Notes: generated from the sequence alone by a model not told the origin. A stretch of DNA of 64,000 bases from Flammeovirgaceae bacterium (GCA_027487845.1 JAIYCV010000042.1:310001-374000), one strand, 5' to 3'. Shown: positions 18,852-28,668, counted from the first letter of the stretch. Translations and numbers: made by a program.

Positions 18852-20041
18852 TTTACGATTGATTCAATTGCATCTTTTTTTCCTGAATTTGTAACTAGAA
18901 AATTCACGAGCGAATTGAAGTCGCCAAGAATTAGTTTGTTGTCTGCTTCATTCCAATAGTGGTCAAACTTTTCTGTCGATGTTTTAAATTCTGTTTTTGA
19001 AAATTCCCACTCACCCAAATTCCCATTGAAGATTGCCTTCTTAGGTCCAAAAACATTTAGGTTCATGTAGGAAGAAGTTATTTTATGTAAGCTCTCAACT
19101 TCCGTGTCTGTATAGAAAAACACTAAAACTGAAAGGCGGTTGTTCTGCCGAAGGCAGTTGAAAATTATTTCATTTATATGCTGGTCCGAAAAAGAATAAC
19201 CAGCAAAGATGAAAAGCAACTCGCCATTCAAAAGATAGTTTTTCAATCTGTCAAAGTATGCGATGAAAGGTTGTTTCCTTGATGAATCATATTTTTCTTT
19301 AGAAGGATAAATTACTAACTCGTCCTTTTCATCTTCAATTTTTTCAATCTTTCCTATTCTAACAATCTTCGGTGATTTTGATTTTGTATCTTTTTTCCAA
19401 AACCAACTTAATGAACCATGGATTTTCCAGAGCCGAATCCAGTTTTGTGTCAAATCGTCTTTTGTTACCAACTTGTCAATGCTCTCTTGCCAAAAGAAAG
19501 GTTCGTAAGAACCAACAAATCCGTCAAAGTAGGGGATATGACTTGATTCGAGAGATTTTTCAATTATCAAATCATAGTTGGTTGTAAAAACTTCCTTTGA
19601 AAAATCTCGGTTAAGAATACTCAACCATGCAAAAAACTTTTTGGTGTTGTCAAGGACTGCGACATTTTCTTTTTCTAAAATGATGTTGTAAATTTTTGTG
19701 CAAATTTCTTTGTCAAGTTTTTTTGCTGCTTCTCCACTTACGCCTTGATATTCTTTTAATGATTCTCCTGTCAGCTCTCGTATTCTTCTGATATGATTGA
19801 GTATGTCTTCAATGTTTACATTTCTTGGTTCAACTGCAGGGATTAAATCTGCTTTAATTAAATCGAAGTTTGCTTTGAAGTCGCCAATTAATAATGCTTC
19901 AATGCGGTCTGTAAGTTGTGCTACATTTGGAATACCTAAAGCACATGAAGTTCCTGCACCAAAGAAAAAGCCAATGTTCTTGGAATATGAAATATGGTTT
20001 TTAAGTTCTCGTATTTCTCCTACTAAATTTATTTTTTCCAT
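18848..20041 (-). CDS. SIR2-family protein of a SIR2-HerA defence pair
   Basis: A 397-residue protein from the ATG at 20041; a TTG 11 codons upstream would overlap the restriction gene. The NAD-binding SIR2 core is intact: FFFGAGTS (G28-S32), TTNYD (N155, D157), and the catalytic-site His in WKIHGSLSW (H208). FAGYSFSDQHINEIIF closes the fold. There are no zinc-binding Cys pairs, so it is a defence-type SIR2 (NADase) and not a protein deacetylase. It lies 19 nt after the type IIG gene and overlaps herA by 4 nt. Inferred role: NAD depletion or nucleic-acid cleavage on infection, together with HerA. Confidence 0.9.
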   Translation of the reverse strand: MEKINLVGEIRELKNHISYSKNIGFFFGAGTSCALGIPNVAQLTDRIEALLIGDFKANFDLIKADLIPAVEPRNVNIEDILNHIRRIRELTGESLKEYQGVSGEAAKKLDKEICTKIYNIILEKENVAVLDNTKKFFAWLSILNRDFSKEVFTTNYDLIIEKSLESSHIPYFDGFVGSYEPFFWQESIDKLVTKDDLTQNWIRLWKIHGSLSWFWKKDTKSKSPKIVRIGKIEKIEDEKDELVIYPSKEKYDSSRKQPFIAYFDRLKNYLLNGELLFIFAGYSFSDQHINEIIFNCLRQNNRLSVLVFFYTDTEVESLHKITSSYMNLNVFGPKKAIFNGNLGEWEFSKTEFKTSTEKFDHYWNEADNKLILGDFNSLVNFLVTNSGKKDAIESIVK

Positions 20042-20060
20042 AAAAATGGATTGTTTTAAA

Positions 20061-23000
20061 TTATGTTTTTTCAATAATTTTTATCTCCTCTTCTGTCAAC
20101 CCATAAGCCTGATAAACCAGTCTATCAATTTTAACTTCTAATTTATCCCCACCAGAGCTAGTTATTTGGTCAAGTATTCGATCTACTAATTTAGTTATCT
20201 CATCGTACTTACCTAGATTTTTCGGAATCGGCAGCTCCTTGATATCATTTGGATTTAACTTCGGAAAAATGTCTTTTCCGAAGTTCGATAGTGTGTATTT
20301 TCCATACCAGCTAACGAGCTTTGAGTTTACTATTCCAAGCAAATACTTTAAATCATTTTTGTTTTTTTCAAATGGTTTAAATGGAGAAATGCTATGACCA
20401 TGATAGTACAACTCTGCTGTAATTGCTGCTTGAATTCTTTTCCCTTTTCCTGGTACTTCTCTAAATAAAATTCTTGAACCTTCAAAGAATCTTTTTTCAC
20501 GGGGAGCTGCAAGCCAGTCGCCATAACTTAACCATTTGTTGTCCCAAACTATTGAATATCTATTCAGGTTCTTGCCTTCAAGCCACCTTCCACAAGTGTT
20601 ATCCTTTTTAAAGTCAAAATGAAAAGCACGATTTTCTATTATTTCTTTCGACTGACCTTGGTAGCTATCGTAAGGTGTTATTCCCTGTATTACATCACCA
20701 AACCCAGAAAGATAGACTGATTTCAATCTAATTTTGTCAATAACATTTTTAATTTCTGGAGAAAGACGATACTCAATTTTAAAGGTTTCCTTATCGATCC
20801 ATTCAAATTTATTGGCTGAAAACCTGAGTGGCTCATTAATGATTAATAACTCATTTTTAGGATTCGATTTTTGAATTTGAAATGATAATGTATTAACAAC
20901 CGCTTCATCAAATACCCCCTCTCCATGAATATAAATTCTCTTTAGATCATTTTGCTGAGAAACAATTGAACGAATAGGGTGACAATTATCTAATGTTAAC
21001 CACAAAATTGGAGTTATATACTCAAGAAAGCCATGTGGTTTTAAAATACTCAGTCCTAACTCGATAAAGTATACATAACTGTCATACTTGTATAGATAGG
21101 ACTTGTAGTTATCACGAATGTATTTCTTCTCTTGGTTTTTAAATTCAGCACCATAAGGTGGGTTTCCAATTAACGCATCAAAGCCAGTAAAACTGCCATT
21201 ATTATCTAAAACCTCGGGAAACTCAAACCGCCATTCAAATGCATCCTTGTAGATAGCACTACTTTTTATTTCTTCAATCTCTGTTGACAGCTTGTTAATC
21301 GCAACTTCAAGTGTCTCCTTTCGCTTATTACGTTCCTTTTTTTCTTTCTCACTAGGTTCAAACACACTTGCCTGGTTGAGCAAGTTGTACAATTCACCAC
21401 CAAGTTTATTTTTCTTCAATAACAAAGGGTCATTCTTTCCAATCTCGGTACGAAAGTCTGTCTTAATCTGGTTTATTAGCTTTTCAAATCCTCGCTTCTC
21501 TTCTTTATCACTTGCGTTTTTATAACTGTTTACAAATGAGCGGTAATCGTCAATACCGTATTTTATACTCTTCAATGCCTTACTCAAATCAGCATCCAGA
21601 GCAAAACGGCTAATCAATGAATTACCCTGCTTTATATTGATGTCAATATTGGGCAGTGTTTCTAACTCTGCATACTTGCTATCGGCAGTATAATAAGCGT
21701 TCTTCAACAACTCAATCCATAAACGAAGGCGGCATATCTTAACTGAGTTAGGGTTAATGTCAACGCCAAAAAGGCAGTTCTCAATAATGGTCTGCTTTTC
21801 GTGGAACAAAGCCTCCTGTACGCGTTGGCTCTCTTTATTGCCGGGCTTATATTCAAAGAATTCGGAGTGGTCTATTGAAATAATTAATTCATCATTGATA
21901 ACTTCAACAGAATATCCGCGCAAGACTTTACCGCTTCTATCGGAGAGTATATTTAATTCAGATTTTATGGCAATGATTTCATTCAATGCTGAAACTAAGA
22001 AGTGCCCTGAGCCAACAGCCGGGTCGCAAATCTTTAGGCTGTTAATAATAGCATTGGCCTCTTTTATATCTTTTATCTCATTGTATAGCTGATCAAACGA
22101 TTCTAACTTCCATCCCTTGGCTTCGTTGAATTTCTGCACAACAGCCCTGCGTATGGTTTCGCGGCACATGTACATGGTAATGAAGCCGGGCGTAAAGAAA
22201 GAACCGTCTTTGTAGCCATTGATCTTTTCAAATATAAGACCCAGCACAGAGGCATTGATCAACCCTTTATTTTCTTCTTGAATTTCTTCTTTGCCTTCCG
22301 AAGCAAAATCATACGCATCAAGAAATTCAAACAAGTATTGCAGCGTAGGCATATCACCGTCACGCTTTTTACCACCTTCGCTTTTTAAAACAGTATTTGA
22401 TGCAAGTTTCAATCTAAGACTATCATCCAAGCTTTTGATAAGGATTGAATCTTCTTCCAATGGAGTGAAGTCGAACAGCGAGCTATTCAAATAGGGCACG
22501 TGCGCATATTTCTTTCTGATGGCCTCCGGGCGCTTATCTGAAACTTTAGCAAGCACATCAAAGAAAAGCTTGTTCAGCTGATCGAAGTTGGATTGGTTTT
22601 TAAAATCAAGAAACCGATACTCCTTATCACCGCCATGATATATTAGCAATTGCCCTTCCAGGAGTTTAAGGAAAAGCACTCGGTTAATCCACGTGATACA
22701 AAGCTCCAAGGCCACATTGAATAGCCTTTCATCTTCTGTCGCTCCAAATGATTTTCCTCCTTCAGGTAGTTTGCGAAGTTTATCGTCAGACACAAGAGTA
22801 GCAATGGCATTTTCTAGCAGTGAAGCGGGGTCTGGTTTCTCTTTGCGCTGAATTATCTTTTTTCCTCCATCCTTTTTTTCTTCAAGACCAATGATGTGGA
22901 GAAGCTCGCTATAAAATTTGGTGTCGAGTGAGTTACTGTCATTAGCAAAGGGCTGCTTCAATAAATGAGCAGGCGACAAAAACTTAAAGACTGGAATTAG

Positions 23001-23651
23001 TTTATGATCATCAGCATTACTTTTATTAGCTGCTACTTTCTCGATTTCCCGTAAATCAAACTTGGTAAATGTGATCTCCTCTTTTAAGGACTTAAGGAAC
23101 TTAAATGCGATATCGGTGTAAAAGAAATCGGTTGTGTCGCCAGACTTTCGCCCATTCTTCCAATCGTTAAAATCCTTTGTCAATCCATGGTCTTTGTAAA
23201 ACAACTTTTCGAATACCAAGGCATCGAAAACAAACCACTCATACATATTCGTGGCAACCAAGAATTTTATATCGTTGTTGCCCTCTTCAATACGTTCGCG
23301 CAGGTAGTAAAGAATTAGCTCATGCATAGCCTTTGCATTCAGATTTTTGCTGCTCACCATGTCAGGTGAGTTTGGCCGCTTAGCTTCAATTATCACTACC
23401 GGCTTCTTATCCTCATAGATGGCTAGGTCTATGCGGCCTTTGGTGTTGATCTGGTTCTTTCCTTGGTAGTAAGTTTCGTAAAGAAATTTAGTGACGTTAT
23501 TCTTTACGTGCTCCTCACTCTCTTTTTCATTGATGCTTTCCAGAAACTCCGCGAGTTTTGATTTGAATAACTCAATATCCTTACGAGCTACCTTTTCCTT
23601 TCGGTATGCCTTATTTAGGGATTGATTTGGAGACAGAGAGTGATAGACCAT
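20061..23651 (-). CDS. Type IIG restriction enzyme/adenine methyltransferase, single chain
   Basis: A 1196-residue protein from the ATG at 23651. Three modules are seen. Residues 35-190 are an HsdR_N-like nuclease with the PD-(D/E)xK set RIDLAIY...IIEAKRPN (D75, E89, K91). The middle is an N6-adenine methyltransferase with SAM motif DPAVGSGHF (543-551) and catalytic NPPY (830-833). The last 300 residues look like a TaqI-C target-recognition domain (GRWLEGKNLNRY, ILFREVPGKG, LLGIVNSKL, FPKLNPNDIKELPIP). Cleavage, methylation and recognition therefore sit on one chain. It is the first gene of the operon with SIR2 and HerA, and its recognition sequence cannot be predicted. Confidence 0.92.
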   Translation of the reverse strand: MVYHSLSPNQSLNKAYRKEKVARKDIELFKSKLAEFLESINEKESEEHVKNNVTKFLYETYYQGKNQINTKGRIDLAIYEDKKPVVIIEAKRPNSPDMVSSKNLNAKAMHELILYYLRERIEEGNNDIKFLVATNMYEWFVFDALVFEKLFYKDHGLTKDFNDWKNGRKSGDTTDFFYTDIAFKFLKSLKEEITFTKFDLREIEKVAANKSNADDHKLIPVFKFLSPAHLLKQPFANDSNSLDTKFYSELLHIIGLEEKKDGGKKIIQRKEKPDPASLLENAIATLVSDDKLRKLPEGGKSFGATEDERLFNVALELCITWINRVLFLKLLEGQLLIYHGGDKEYRFLDFKNQSNFDQLNKLFFDVLAKVSDKRPEAIRKKYAHVPYLNSSLFDFTPLEEDSILIKSLDDSLRLKLASNTVLKSEGGKKRDGDMPTLQYLFEFLDAYDFASEGKEEIQEENKGLINASVLGLIFEKINGYKDGSFFTPGFITMYMCRETIRRAVVQKFNEAKGWKLESFDQLYNEIKDIKEANAIINSLKICDPAVGSGHFLVSALNEIIAIKSELNILSDRSGKVLRGYSVEVINDELIISIDHSEFFEYKPGNKESQRVQEALFHEKQTIIENCLFGVDINPNSVKICRLRLWIELLKNAYYTADSKYAELETLPNIDINIKQGNSLISRFALDADLSKALKSIKYGIDDYRSFVNSYKNASDKEEKRGFEKLINQIKTDFRTEIGKNDPLLLKKNKLGGELYNLLNQASVFEPSEKEKKERNKRKETLEVAINKLSTEIEEIKSSAIYKDAFEWRFEFPEVLDNNGSFTGFDALIGNPPYGAEFKNQEKKYIRDNYKSYLYKYDSYVYFIELGLSILKPHGFLEYITPILWLTLDNCHPIRSIVSQQNDLKRIYIHGEGVFDEAVVNTLSFQIQKSNPKNELLIINEPLRFSANKFEWIDKETFKIEYRLSPEIKNVIDKIRLKSVYLSGFGDVIQGITPYDSYQGQSKEIIENRAFHFDFKKDNTCGRWLEGKNLNRYSIVWDNKWLSYGDWLAAPREKRFFEGSRILFREVPGKGKRIQAAITAELYYHGHSISPFKPFEKNKNDLKYLLGIVNSKLVSWYGKYTLSNFGKDIFPKLNPNDIKELPIPKNLGKYDEITKLVDRILDQITSSGGDKLEVKIDRLVYQAYGLTEEEIKIIEKT

Positions 23652-23993
23652 CAACTTAACACTATTCAGCTTGTTGATGCTAAATATAGCGAATTAGTTA
23701 GTTTGGGTAGTTAGCCTTGCGTTATTTACGATGGATTAGTGCTGATTGCTGGTAGTTAAGATGGAATTCTTAAAATTGACTTTTTATGATCGCGCTTAAG
23801 CATTCCTGGTACAGCATCAGTTGGATTAGCCGGTAGTTTTCCAATGTTTATCGGAAACACCTCTCTCTACTCAGTTGAAAAGAGAGGGGTTCGATTTTAA
23901 GATAATTCGCTATAATTGGAAACCGTTGACACAATCTTTGGCACAAGAGGAAGAAAAAAGCTCTGTAAATCAAAGCTTTAGGATGGAAAAAAG
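23652..23993. other. Non-coding stretch between the restriction gene and tRNA-Leu
   Basis: About 340 bp with no convincing gene. On the minus strand a hairpin with 7-bp arms, CCTCTCT/AGAGAGG, lies near 23870-23898, followed by a 34-codon open stretch ending near 23760 without a good start. It is the likely promoter region of the defence operon and, lying just past the tRNA-Leu 3' end, is where a tRNA-targeted element would join the chromosome. No copy of the tRNA 3' end was found at the other side of the island. Confidence 0.5.
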
Positions 23994-24079
23994 TACCCGG
24001 GGCGGGAATTGAACCCGCACGACTATTACTAGCCACAGGATTTTAAGTCCTGCGTGTCTACCAATTCCACCACCCGGGC
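23994..24079 (-). tRNA. tRNA-Leu (anticodon TAA)
   Basis: An 86-nt cloverleaf read on the minus strand, starting GCCCGGGTGG. The anticodon stem-loop is CAGGA-CTTAAAA-TCCTG with anticodon TAA. There is a long variable arm, as expected for class II tRNA-Leu, and a T-arm GCGGG-TTCAATT-CCCGC. The acceptor closes with a G-T pair, and CCA is not encoded. Confidence 0.95.
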
Positions 24080-24086
24080 GAACCTT

Positions 24087-24123
24087 TAAAAAAAAACCCA
24101 CTCTAATCACTAGAGGGGTTTTT
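24087..24123 (-). terminator. Rho-independent terminator after tRNA-Gly
   Basis: On the minus strand AAACCCCTCTA-GTGAT-TAGAGTGGGTTT is followed by a run of T. It lies between tRNA-Gly and tRNA-Leu. A second small hairpin (24124-24139, arms ACCTG/CAGGT) precedes it directly after tRNA-Gly. The two tRNAs may therefore be separate or partly attenuated units. Confidence 0.7.
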
Positions 24124-24139
24124 ACCTGCTTTAACAGGT

Positions 24140-24213
<74 letters not shown>

Positions 24214-24275
24214 TTTTGATCCCTTAGTTCGTTCTAAGGGAGTGCAAATTTAATGGTCGTAAGTATATTTCCAAA

Positions 24276-24839
24276 TCAAAGTGTATCTGTAAAATGCCTT
24301 CTTTCCATTTCTTTGGAAAATTTTTCTCTATTGAACAGCTCCGAATTGCCTTTGGGTATCGATAAACTTTTAAAATCGAGACCACTCAATACTTTTGCCT
24401 GATATACCATTTGGCCTACGTGGTAGGGGTAATGAGCGAGCTGACGCTGAATTGCCTCCATTACAGTTTGCCCTTCGTTGCGTATATATATGATTTTTGC
24501 AAAATCTTCTGGTTTAAGGCTCTCTAAAGCCGAAAACAGGCATTCCCAACCCCTTTCCCAAGCGCGTAACATCTCTTCCCTTGAACGATAATTCTCTTCA
24601 AATTCACGCTCTCTATTTCTCCAAGTTTTTTCGCCATCAGAAGTCAAAAAGTCTGTCCATCGCGAAAGCATGTTTCCACTCATGTGGCTTACTATCAACG
24701 AAATGCTATTGCTCGCCAAATTAGGCTGTTGGAATAACTGCCCCTCGGTAAGCTGCGCCATAGCCTCATCTCCCAGCTTTTTGTAATAGGCAAAAAGCTT
24801 TTTTGAGGAGGTCAAAAAATCGTGTTCAATCGAGGGCAT
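24276..24839 (-). CDS. DUF1572/DinB-like four-helix protein
   Basis: A 187-residue protein of the DinB/YfiT-like superfamily, DUF1572 branch. The helical bundle has metal-ligand candidates in the expected places: SLIVSHMSGNM (helix 2) and LAHYPYHVGQMVYQAK (helix 4), giving three His. Superfamily members are metal-dependent thiol transferases or of unknown function. Its start overlaps the desaturase gene's end by 14 nt, so the two are translated from one transcript. No substrate is suggested by context. Confidence 0.83.
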   Translation of the reverse strand: MPSIEHDFLTSSKKLFAYYKKLGDEAMAQLTEGQLFQQPNLASNSISLIVSHMSGNMLSRWTDFLTSDGEKTWRNREREFEENYRSREEMLRAWERGWECLFSALESLKPEDFAKIIYIRNEGQTVMEAIQRQLAHYPYHVGQMVYQAKVLSGLDFKSLSIPKGNSELFNREKFSKEMERRHFTDTL

Positions 24840-25770
24840 CTACTGGTGTTGATTCGGTTGCAAACTTTTGTCGTAATTCGTTGGCGTGCGCCTTATCCTT
24901 CGAATATTTTATATGATCTGGCACTCCCTTTAAATCCCAAATAAGGCCAAACCAAGAAAATATTTTGAGAATGTACCAAGTAATATCAATTTCCCACCAG
25001 AAAAATCCTTGCCTGGATGCCACCTCATAATAATGATGGTTGTTATGCCAGCCCTCGCCCAGGGTAAGCAGCGCAAGCCATACGCTGTTTTTAGATTCAT
25101 CGCCAGTTTTGTAACGCTGATTTCCAACCTTATGCATAATTGAATTAATTGAAAACGTGCCGTGGTAAGTAATAACCGTGCTCAAGAAAAACCCTATAAA
25201 CAATGCCGAAAAACCGACCTTGGAAAACATCATGGTGATGCTTCCACCGTCCACTATCCCGCCAAGGGCCATTACAGCCAATGCCAAAACAGTAGGTGGC
25301 ACCAGATAATGTTTGTTGAGCCACACCAATTCGGGGTATTTGGCATAATCGCCAATGGTTTTAAAATCGGTCTCTTTATAATCAGGTCCAACAATCCAGC
25401 CTACATGCGAATACCAAAAACCATATAACTTCATAGAGTGTGGATCGGCAGGGGTGTCGCTATGGCGGTGATGGTGACGATGATGTGCCGCCCACCATAA
25501 TGCTCCCTTTTGGGCTGAAGTTTCGGCCATAAAAGCAATAATGAACTGAAACCAACGCGATGTTTTGTATGACTTATGGGCAAAATACCGATGGTATCCT
25601 CCGGTAATCCAAAACATCCTGAAAAAGTAAAAGAAAGCGCACATGACCCAATCAAACCAAGTTGCTCCCGTAAAGAGTGCCGCTAAGGGCAGCAGGTGCA
25701 CGATAATAAACGTAATTTCTGTTTTGAGATGAGGCTTACTCCTTTTTTCTAGCACAATCGGAATTTCCAT
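24826..25770 (-). CDS. Acyl-CoA/acyl-lipid delta-9 fatty acid desaturase
   Basis: A 314-residue integral-membrane diiron desaturase. All three His boxes are present: HRYFAH (residues 62-67), HRHHH (98-102) and HNNHH near 238. Four membrane segments surround them. It introduces a cis double bond into saturated acyl chains, probably to tune membrane fluidity. It follows scpA by 12 nt on the same strand and overlaps the DUF1572 gene. No regulator is adjacent. Confidence 0.94.
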   Translation of the reverse strand: MEIPIVLEKRSKPHLKTEITFIIVHLLPLAALFTGATWFDWVMCAFFYFFRMFWITGGYHRYFAHKSYKTSRWFQFIIAFMAETSAQKGALWWAAHHRHHHRHSDTPADPHSMKLYGFWYSHVGWIVGPDYKETDFKTIGDYAKYPELVWLNKHYLVPPTVLALAVMALGGIVDGGSITMMFSKVGFSALFIGFFLSTVITYHGTFSINSIMHKVGNQRYKTGDESKNSVWLALLTLGEGWHNNHHYYEVASRQGFFWWEIDITWYILKIFSWFGLIWDLKGVPDHIKYSKDKAHANELRQKFATESTPVDALD

Positions 25771-25782
25771 TTTTGAAAGAAT

Positions 25783-26562
25783 TTAGTTTACATCCGTTTC
25801 GATTACCGGTGCCGTTTCACTTGGGTTAGTGATCCAAAAATTATTGAATCCTTCACCCAACTGTATGCCCAACTGACCTAACGCCAACATTTCGAGAATA
25901 GCCAAAAAATTAAAAATTAAGCCAATTCTTGTTAGCCCTGTTTCAAATAACTCGGTAAAAGCCACTCGCGACTTTGTGAGCAGAACCGATCGAATGTGCT
26001 CTTTTTGACCCTCTACCGTAAATGGATATTGAATTACTTCGTGGACGGGTCTGTTTTTTACTTCTTCCGACCGTTTCAACACTTTCTCAAAAACAGTAAG
26101 GAGTTTGAACAAATCGATATCCTGAAGTTCCGCTTCCACATTGGTGCTTTCTGCCAAGGCTCTTAGTTCCTTCATTATATTACCCCGCTTTTCTTTTTGC
26201 AATTCAACTTCTTCCATTGAATGGAACTGTTGGATTACCGATTTATATTTCTTGTATTCCAGCAGGTGTTTCACCAATTCTTCACGTGGGTCAATTTCAT
26301 TGCCTTTCTCGTCTAATTGAGGCCGTGGCAAAAGCATTTTGGATTTTATCCGCATCAGCGTGGCAGCCACCAGAATAAACTCGCTGGCCACATCTACGTT
26401 CAACGTTTCCAAATGCCTTATATATTCCAAAAAATCATTTGTTATCTTGAAAATAGGAATGTCATAAATGTCCAATTCGTCACGCTCAATAAAAAACAAA
26501 AGCAAATCGAAAGGGCCTTCGAACAAGGGAAGCTTTACCTCAAAATTTTCGGGTGAATTCAT
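25783..26562 (-). CDS. scpA: Segregation and condensation protein A (ScpA)
   Basis: A 259-residue kleisin of the SMC-ScpAB condensin complex that helps compact and separate chromosomes. The N-terminus FEGPFDLLLFFIERDELDIYD is the hallmark SMC-neck binding helix. ATLMRIKSKMLLP lies in the second helix, and the C-terminal winged-helix part contains FTELFETGLTRIGLIFNFLA. The length is normal. scpB and smc are not in the window. It is the first gene of a minus-strand group with the desaturase and DUF1572 genes. Confidence 0.92.
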   Translation of the reverse strand: MNSPENFEVKLPLFEGPFDLLLFFIERDELDIYDIPIFKITNDFLEYIRHLETLNVDVASEFILVAATLMRIKSKMLLPRPQLDEKGNEIDPREELVKHLLEYKKYKSVIQQFHSMEEVELQKEKRGNIMKELRALAESTNVEAELQDIDLFKLLTVFEKVLKRSEEVKNRPVHEVIQYPFTVEGQKEHIRSVLLTKSRVAFTELFETGLTRIGLIFNFLAILEMLALGQLGIQLGEGFNNFWITNPSETAPVIETDVN

Positions 26563-26645
26563 AAGGACAAAATTAAGGCAGGATTATCCAAATAAAGACG
26601 TTATCTGATTTTAAATCTTCAGCAAACGAAAAGGGAGATAGAAAG

Positions 26646-26668
26646 TGTTTAAAATAAATCTATTTTTG
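26646..26668 (+). promoter_or_regulatory. Candidate dxs promoter with -7 TATTTTTG
   Basis: TATTTTTG at 26661-26668 matches the Bacteroidota -7 consensus TAnnTTTG exactly, with a TGTTT at 26646-26650 as a weak upstream element. It lies about 78 bp before the dxs ATG. Confidence 0.4.
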
Positions 26669-26745
26669 TGAGGTAAGCGTGCTTTTTATATCCTAAACAC
26701 TTAAAGATAAAGGTTGTTAATTTATTCACATATCATCGTAAAGCA

Positions 26746-28668
26746 ATGCTCATTACCCCAGGGAAATTATTAGCAAACATAAACAGTCCCGCTGACCTCA
26801 AAAAACTAGATCAAGCGGAGTTAGTAGAGCTTTGTAGTGAGTTAAGGCAATTTATTATCGACAACGTTTCGGTATACGGTGGCCACTTTGGTGCTAGTTT
26901 AGGGGTGGTGGAGTTAACGGTTGCACTCCACTTTGTGTTTAATACCCCAGAAGATCAGCTCGTTTGGGATGTAGGCCATCAAGCATATGGCCATAAAATC
27001 CTTACGGGAAGAAGGGATAATTTCTTTACTAATCGTGTTTACAACGGTATTTCTGGGTTCCCCAAAAGAAAAGAAAGTGAATATGATACCTTTGGTGTAG
27101 GGCATTCATCCACCTCGGTTTCGGCTGCTTTAGGTATGGCGATGGCCTCCAAATACCTTGGGTTAAACCAAAAACAACACGTTGCTGTGATTGGCGATGG
27201 GGCACTTACTGGCGGAATGGCTTTCGAAGGCCTAAACCATGCGGGCGTTTCTGATACCAACATCATCATTATTCTCAATGACAATTGCATGTCTATTGAC
27301 CCCAACGTGGGGGCATTAAAGGACTACTTGACAGATATCACCACGTCAAAAACATACAACAAACTGAAAGATGACGTTTGGAACTTACTGGGCAAGTTGA
27401 GCCATTTTGGAAAAAGTGCGCAGGAGATCGTATCTAAAGTCGAAAACGGCATTAAAGCAACCTTGCTCAGCCAAAGCAATCTATTTGAATCTCTTAATTT
27501 GAGATATTTCGGGCCAGTGGATGGCCATGATGTAGACCATCTGGTAGCCGTTCTAAACGACCTAAAGAATATTAAAGGGCCAAAAATTTTGCATTGTGTT
27601 ACCGTAAAAGGAAAGGGTTACGGCCCGGCAGAAAAGGGCAACGCCACCACTTGGCACGCGCCAGGCACATTCGACAAAATAACGGGTGAGATCTATAAAA
27701 AAACGTATGCCTTACCTCAGGCGCCAAAATACCAAGATGTTTTTGGGCACACTTTGGTGGAGTTGGCAAAAGCAAACGACAAGATAATGGGCATTACCCC
27801 TGCCATGCCCTCTGGCTCATCATTAAACATCATGATGAAAGAAATGCCGAATAGAGCTTTTGATGTAGGAATCGCAGAACAACACGCAGTTACCTTCTCG
27901 GCTGGTTTGGCAACGCAGGGATTGATCCCATTTTGTAATATCTACAGCTCGTTTATGCAGCGCGCGTACGATCAAGTTGTGCATGATGTCTGCATTCAAA
28001 ACCTTCCGGTCAATTTTTGTTTAGATCGGGCAGGATTTGCCGGGGCAGATGGGCCTACCCACCACGGAGCATATGACATTGCTTATTTTCGGTGTTTGCC
28101 AAATATGATTGTTTCTGCTCCTATGAATGAAGAAGAGCTGCGAAACTTAATGTACACTGCCCAACTTCCCCGAAAGGAGCGCGCTTTTTCGATACGATAT
28201 CCACGCGGACAGGGTGTTATGCCTCAATGGAAAACTTCGTTTCAAGAAATTGAGATTGGAAAAGGTCGTAAAGTTAAGGATGGAGAAGAAGTGGCCATCC
28301 TCTCGCTCGGTCATATAGGAAATTATGCCGTTGAAGTTTGTGAGAAACTTGATGCCAAAGGGATTTCGGTGGCGCATTACGACATGCGTTTTGCAAAACC
28401 GCTTGATACCGTTTTACTCCACCAAATCGCAACGAAATTCAAAAAAATAATAACATTAGAAGACGGCTGTATTCAAGGGGGCTTTGGCAGTGCTATTTTG
28501 GAATTCTTTGCAGATAACCATTATCAGTTGGAAGTTAAAAGGCTCGGAATACCAGATGCAATTATTGAACACGGTGATCAACTAGAACTTCACAAAGAAG
28601 TAGGTATAGACCCTGAAGGAATACTCAAAACGGTGCTTGAAATGGTAGAACCTGTCATTGTTCGGTAA
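26746..28668 (+). CDS. dxs: 1-deoxy-D-xylulose-5-phosphate synthase (Dxs)
   Basis: A 640-residue thiamine-diphosphate enzyme that joins pyruvate and glyceraldehyde 3-phosphate in the first step of the MEP isoprenoid pathway. VWDVGHQAYGHKILTGR holds the catalytic His. GDGALTGGMAFEGLNHAG with the following LNDN is the ThDP/Mg motif. GIAEQHAVTFSAGLA and FLDRAG-like CLDRAGFAGADGPTHHG mark the transketolase pyrimidine domain. Length and start are normal. A hydrolase gene follows directly after the stop codon, suggesting co-transcription. Confidence 0.98.
   Translation: MLITPGKLLANINSPADLKKLDQAELVELCSELRQFIIDNVSVYGGHFGASLGVVELTVALHFVFNTPEDQLVWDVGHQAYGHKILTGRRDNFFTNRVYNGISGFPKRKESEYDTFGVGHSSTSVSAALGMAMASKYLGLNQKQHVAVIGDGALTGGMAFEGLNHAGVSDTNIIIILNDNCMSIDPNVGALKDYLTDITTSKTYNKLKDDVWNLLGKLSHFGKSAQEIVSKVENGIKATLLSQSNLFESLNLRYFGPVDGHDVDHLVAVLNDLKNIKGPKILHCVTVKGKGYGPAEKGNATTWHAPGTFDKITGEIYKKTYALPQAPKYQDVFGHTLVELAKANDKIMGITPAMPSGSSLNIMMKEMPNRAFDVGIAEQHAVTFSAGLATQGLIPFCNIYSSFMQRAYDQVVHDVCIQNLPVNFCLDRAGFAGADGPTHHGAYDIAYFRCLPNMIVSAPMNEEELRNLMYTAQLPRKERAFSIRYPRGQGVMPQWKTSFQEIEIGKGRKVKDGEEVAILSLGHIGNYAVEVCEKLDAKGISVAHYDMRFAKPLDTVLLHQIATKFKKIITLEDGCIQGGFGSAILEFFADNHYQLEVKRLGIPDAIIEHGDQLELHKEVGIDPEGILKTVLEMVEPVIVR

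Noticed and set aside
23760-23862. 34-codon minus-strand open stretch ending near tRNA-Leu's downstream region
   Set aside because: It looks protein-like (PTDAVPGMLKRDHKKS) but has an in-frame stop just upstream, no good start and no recognisable relative. It may be a remnant but cannot be supported.
24124-24139. Second hairpin after tRNA-Gly as a separate terminator
   Set aside because: Arms are only 5 bp with no direct T run; it is noted under the main terminator.
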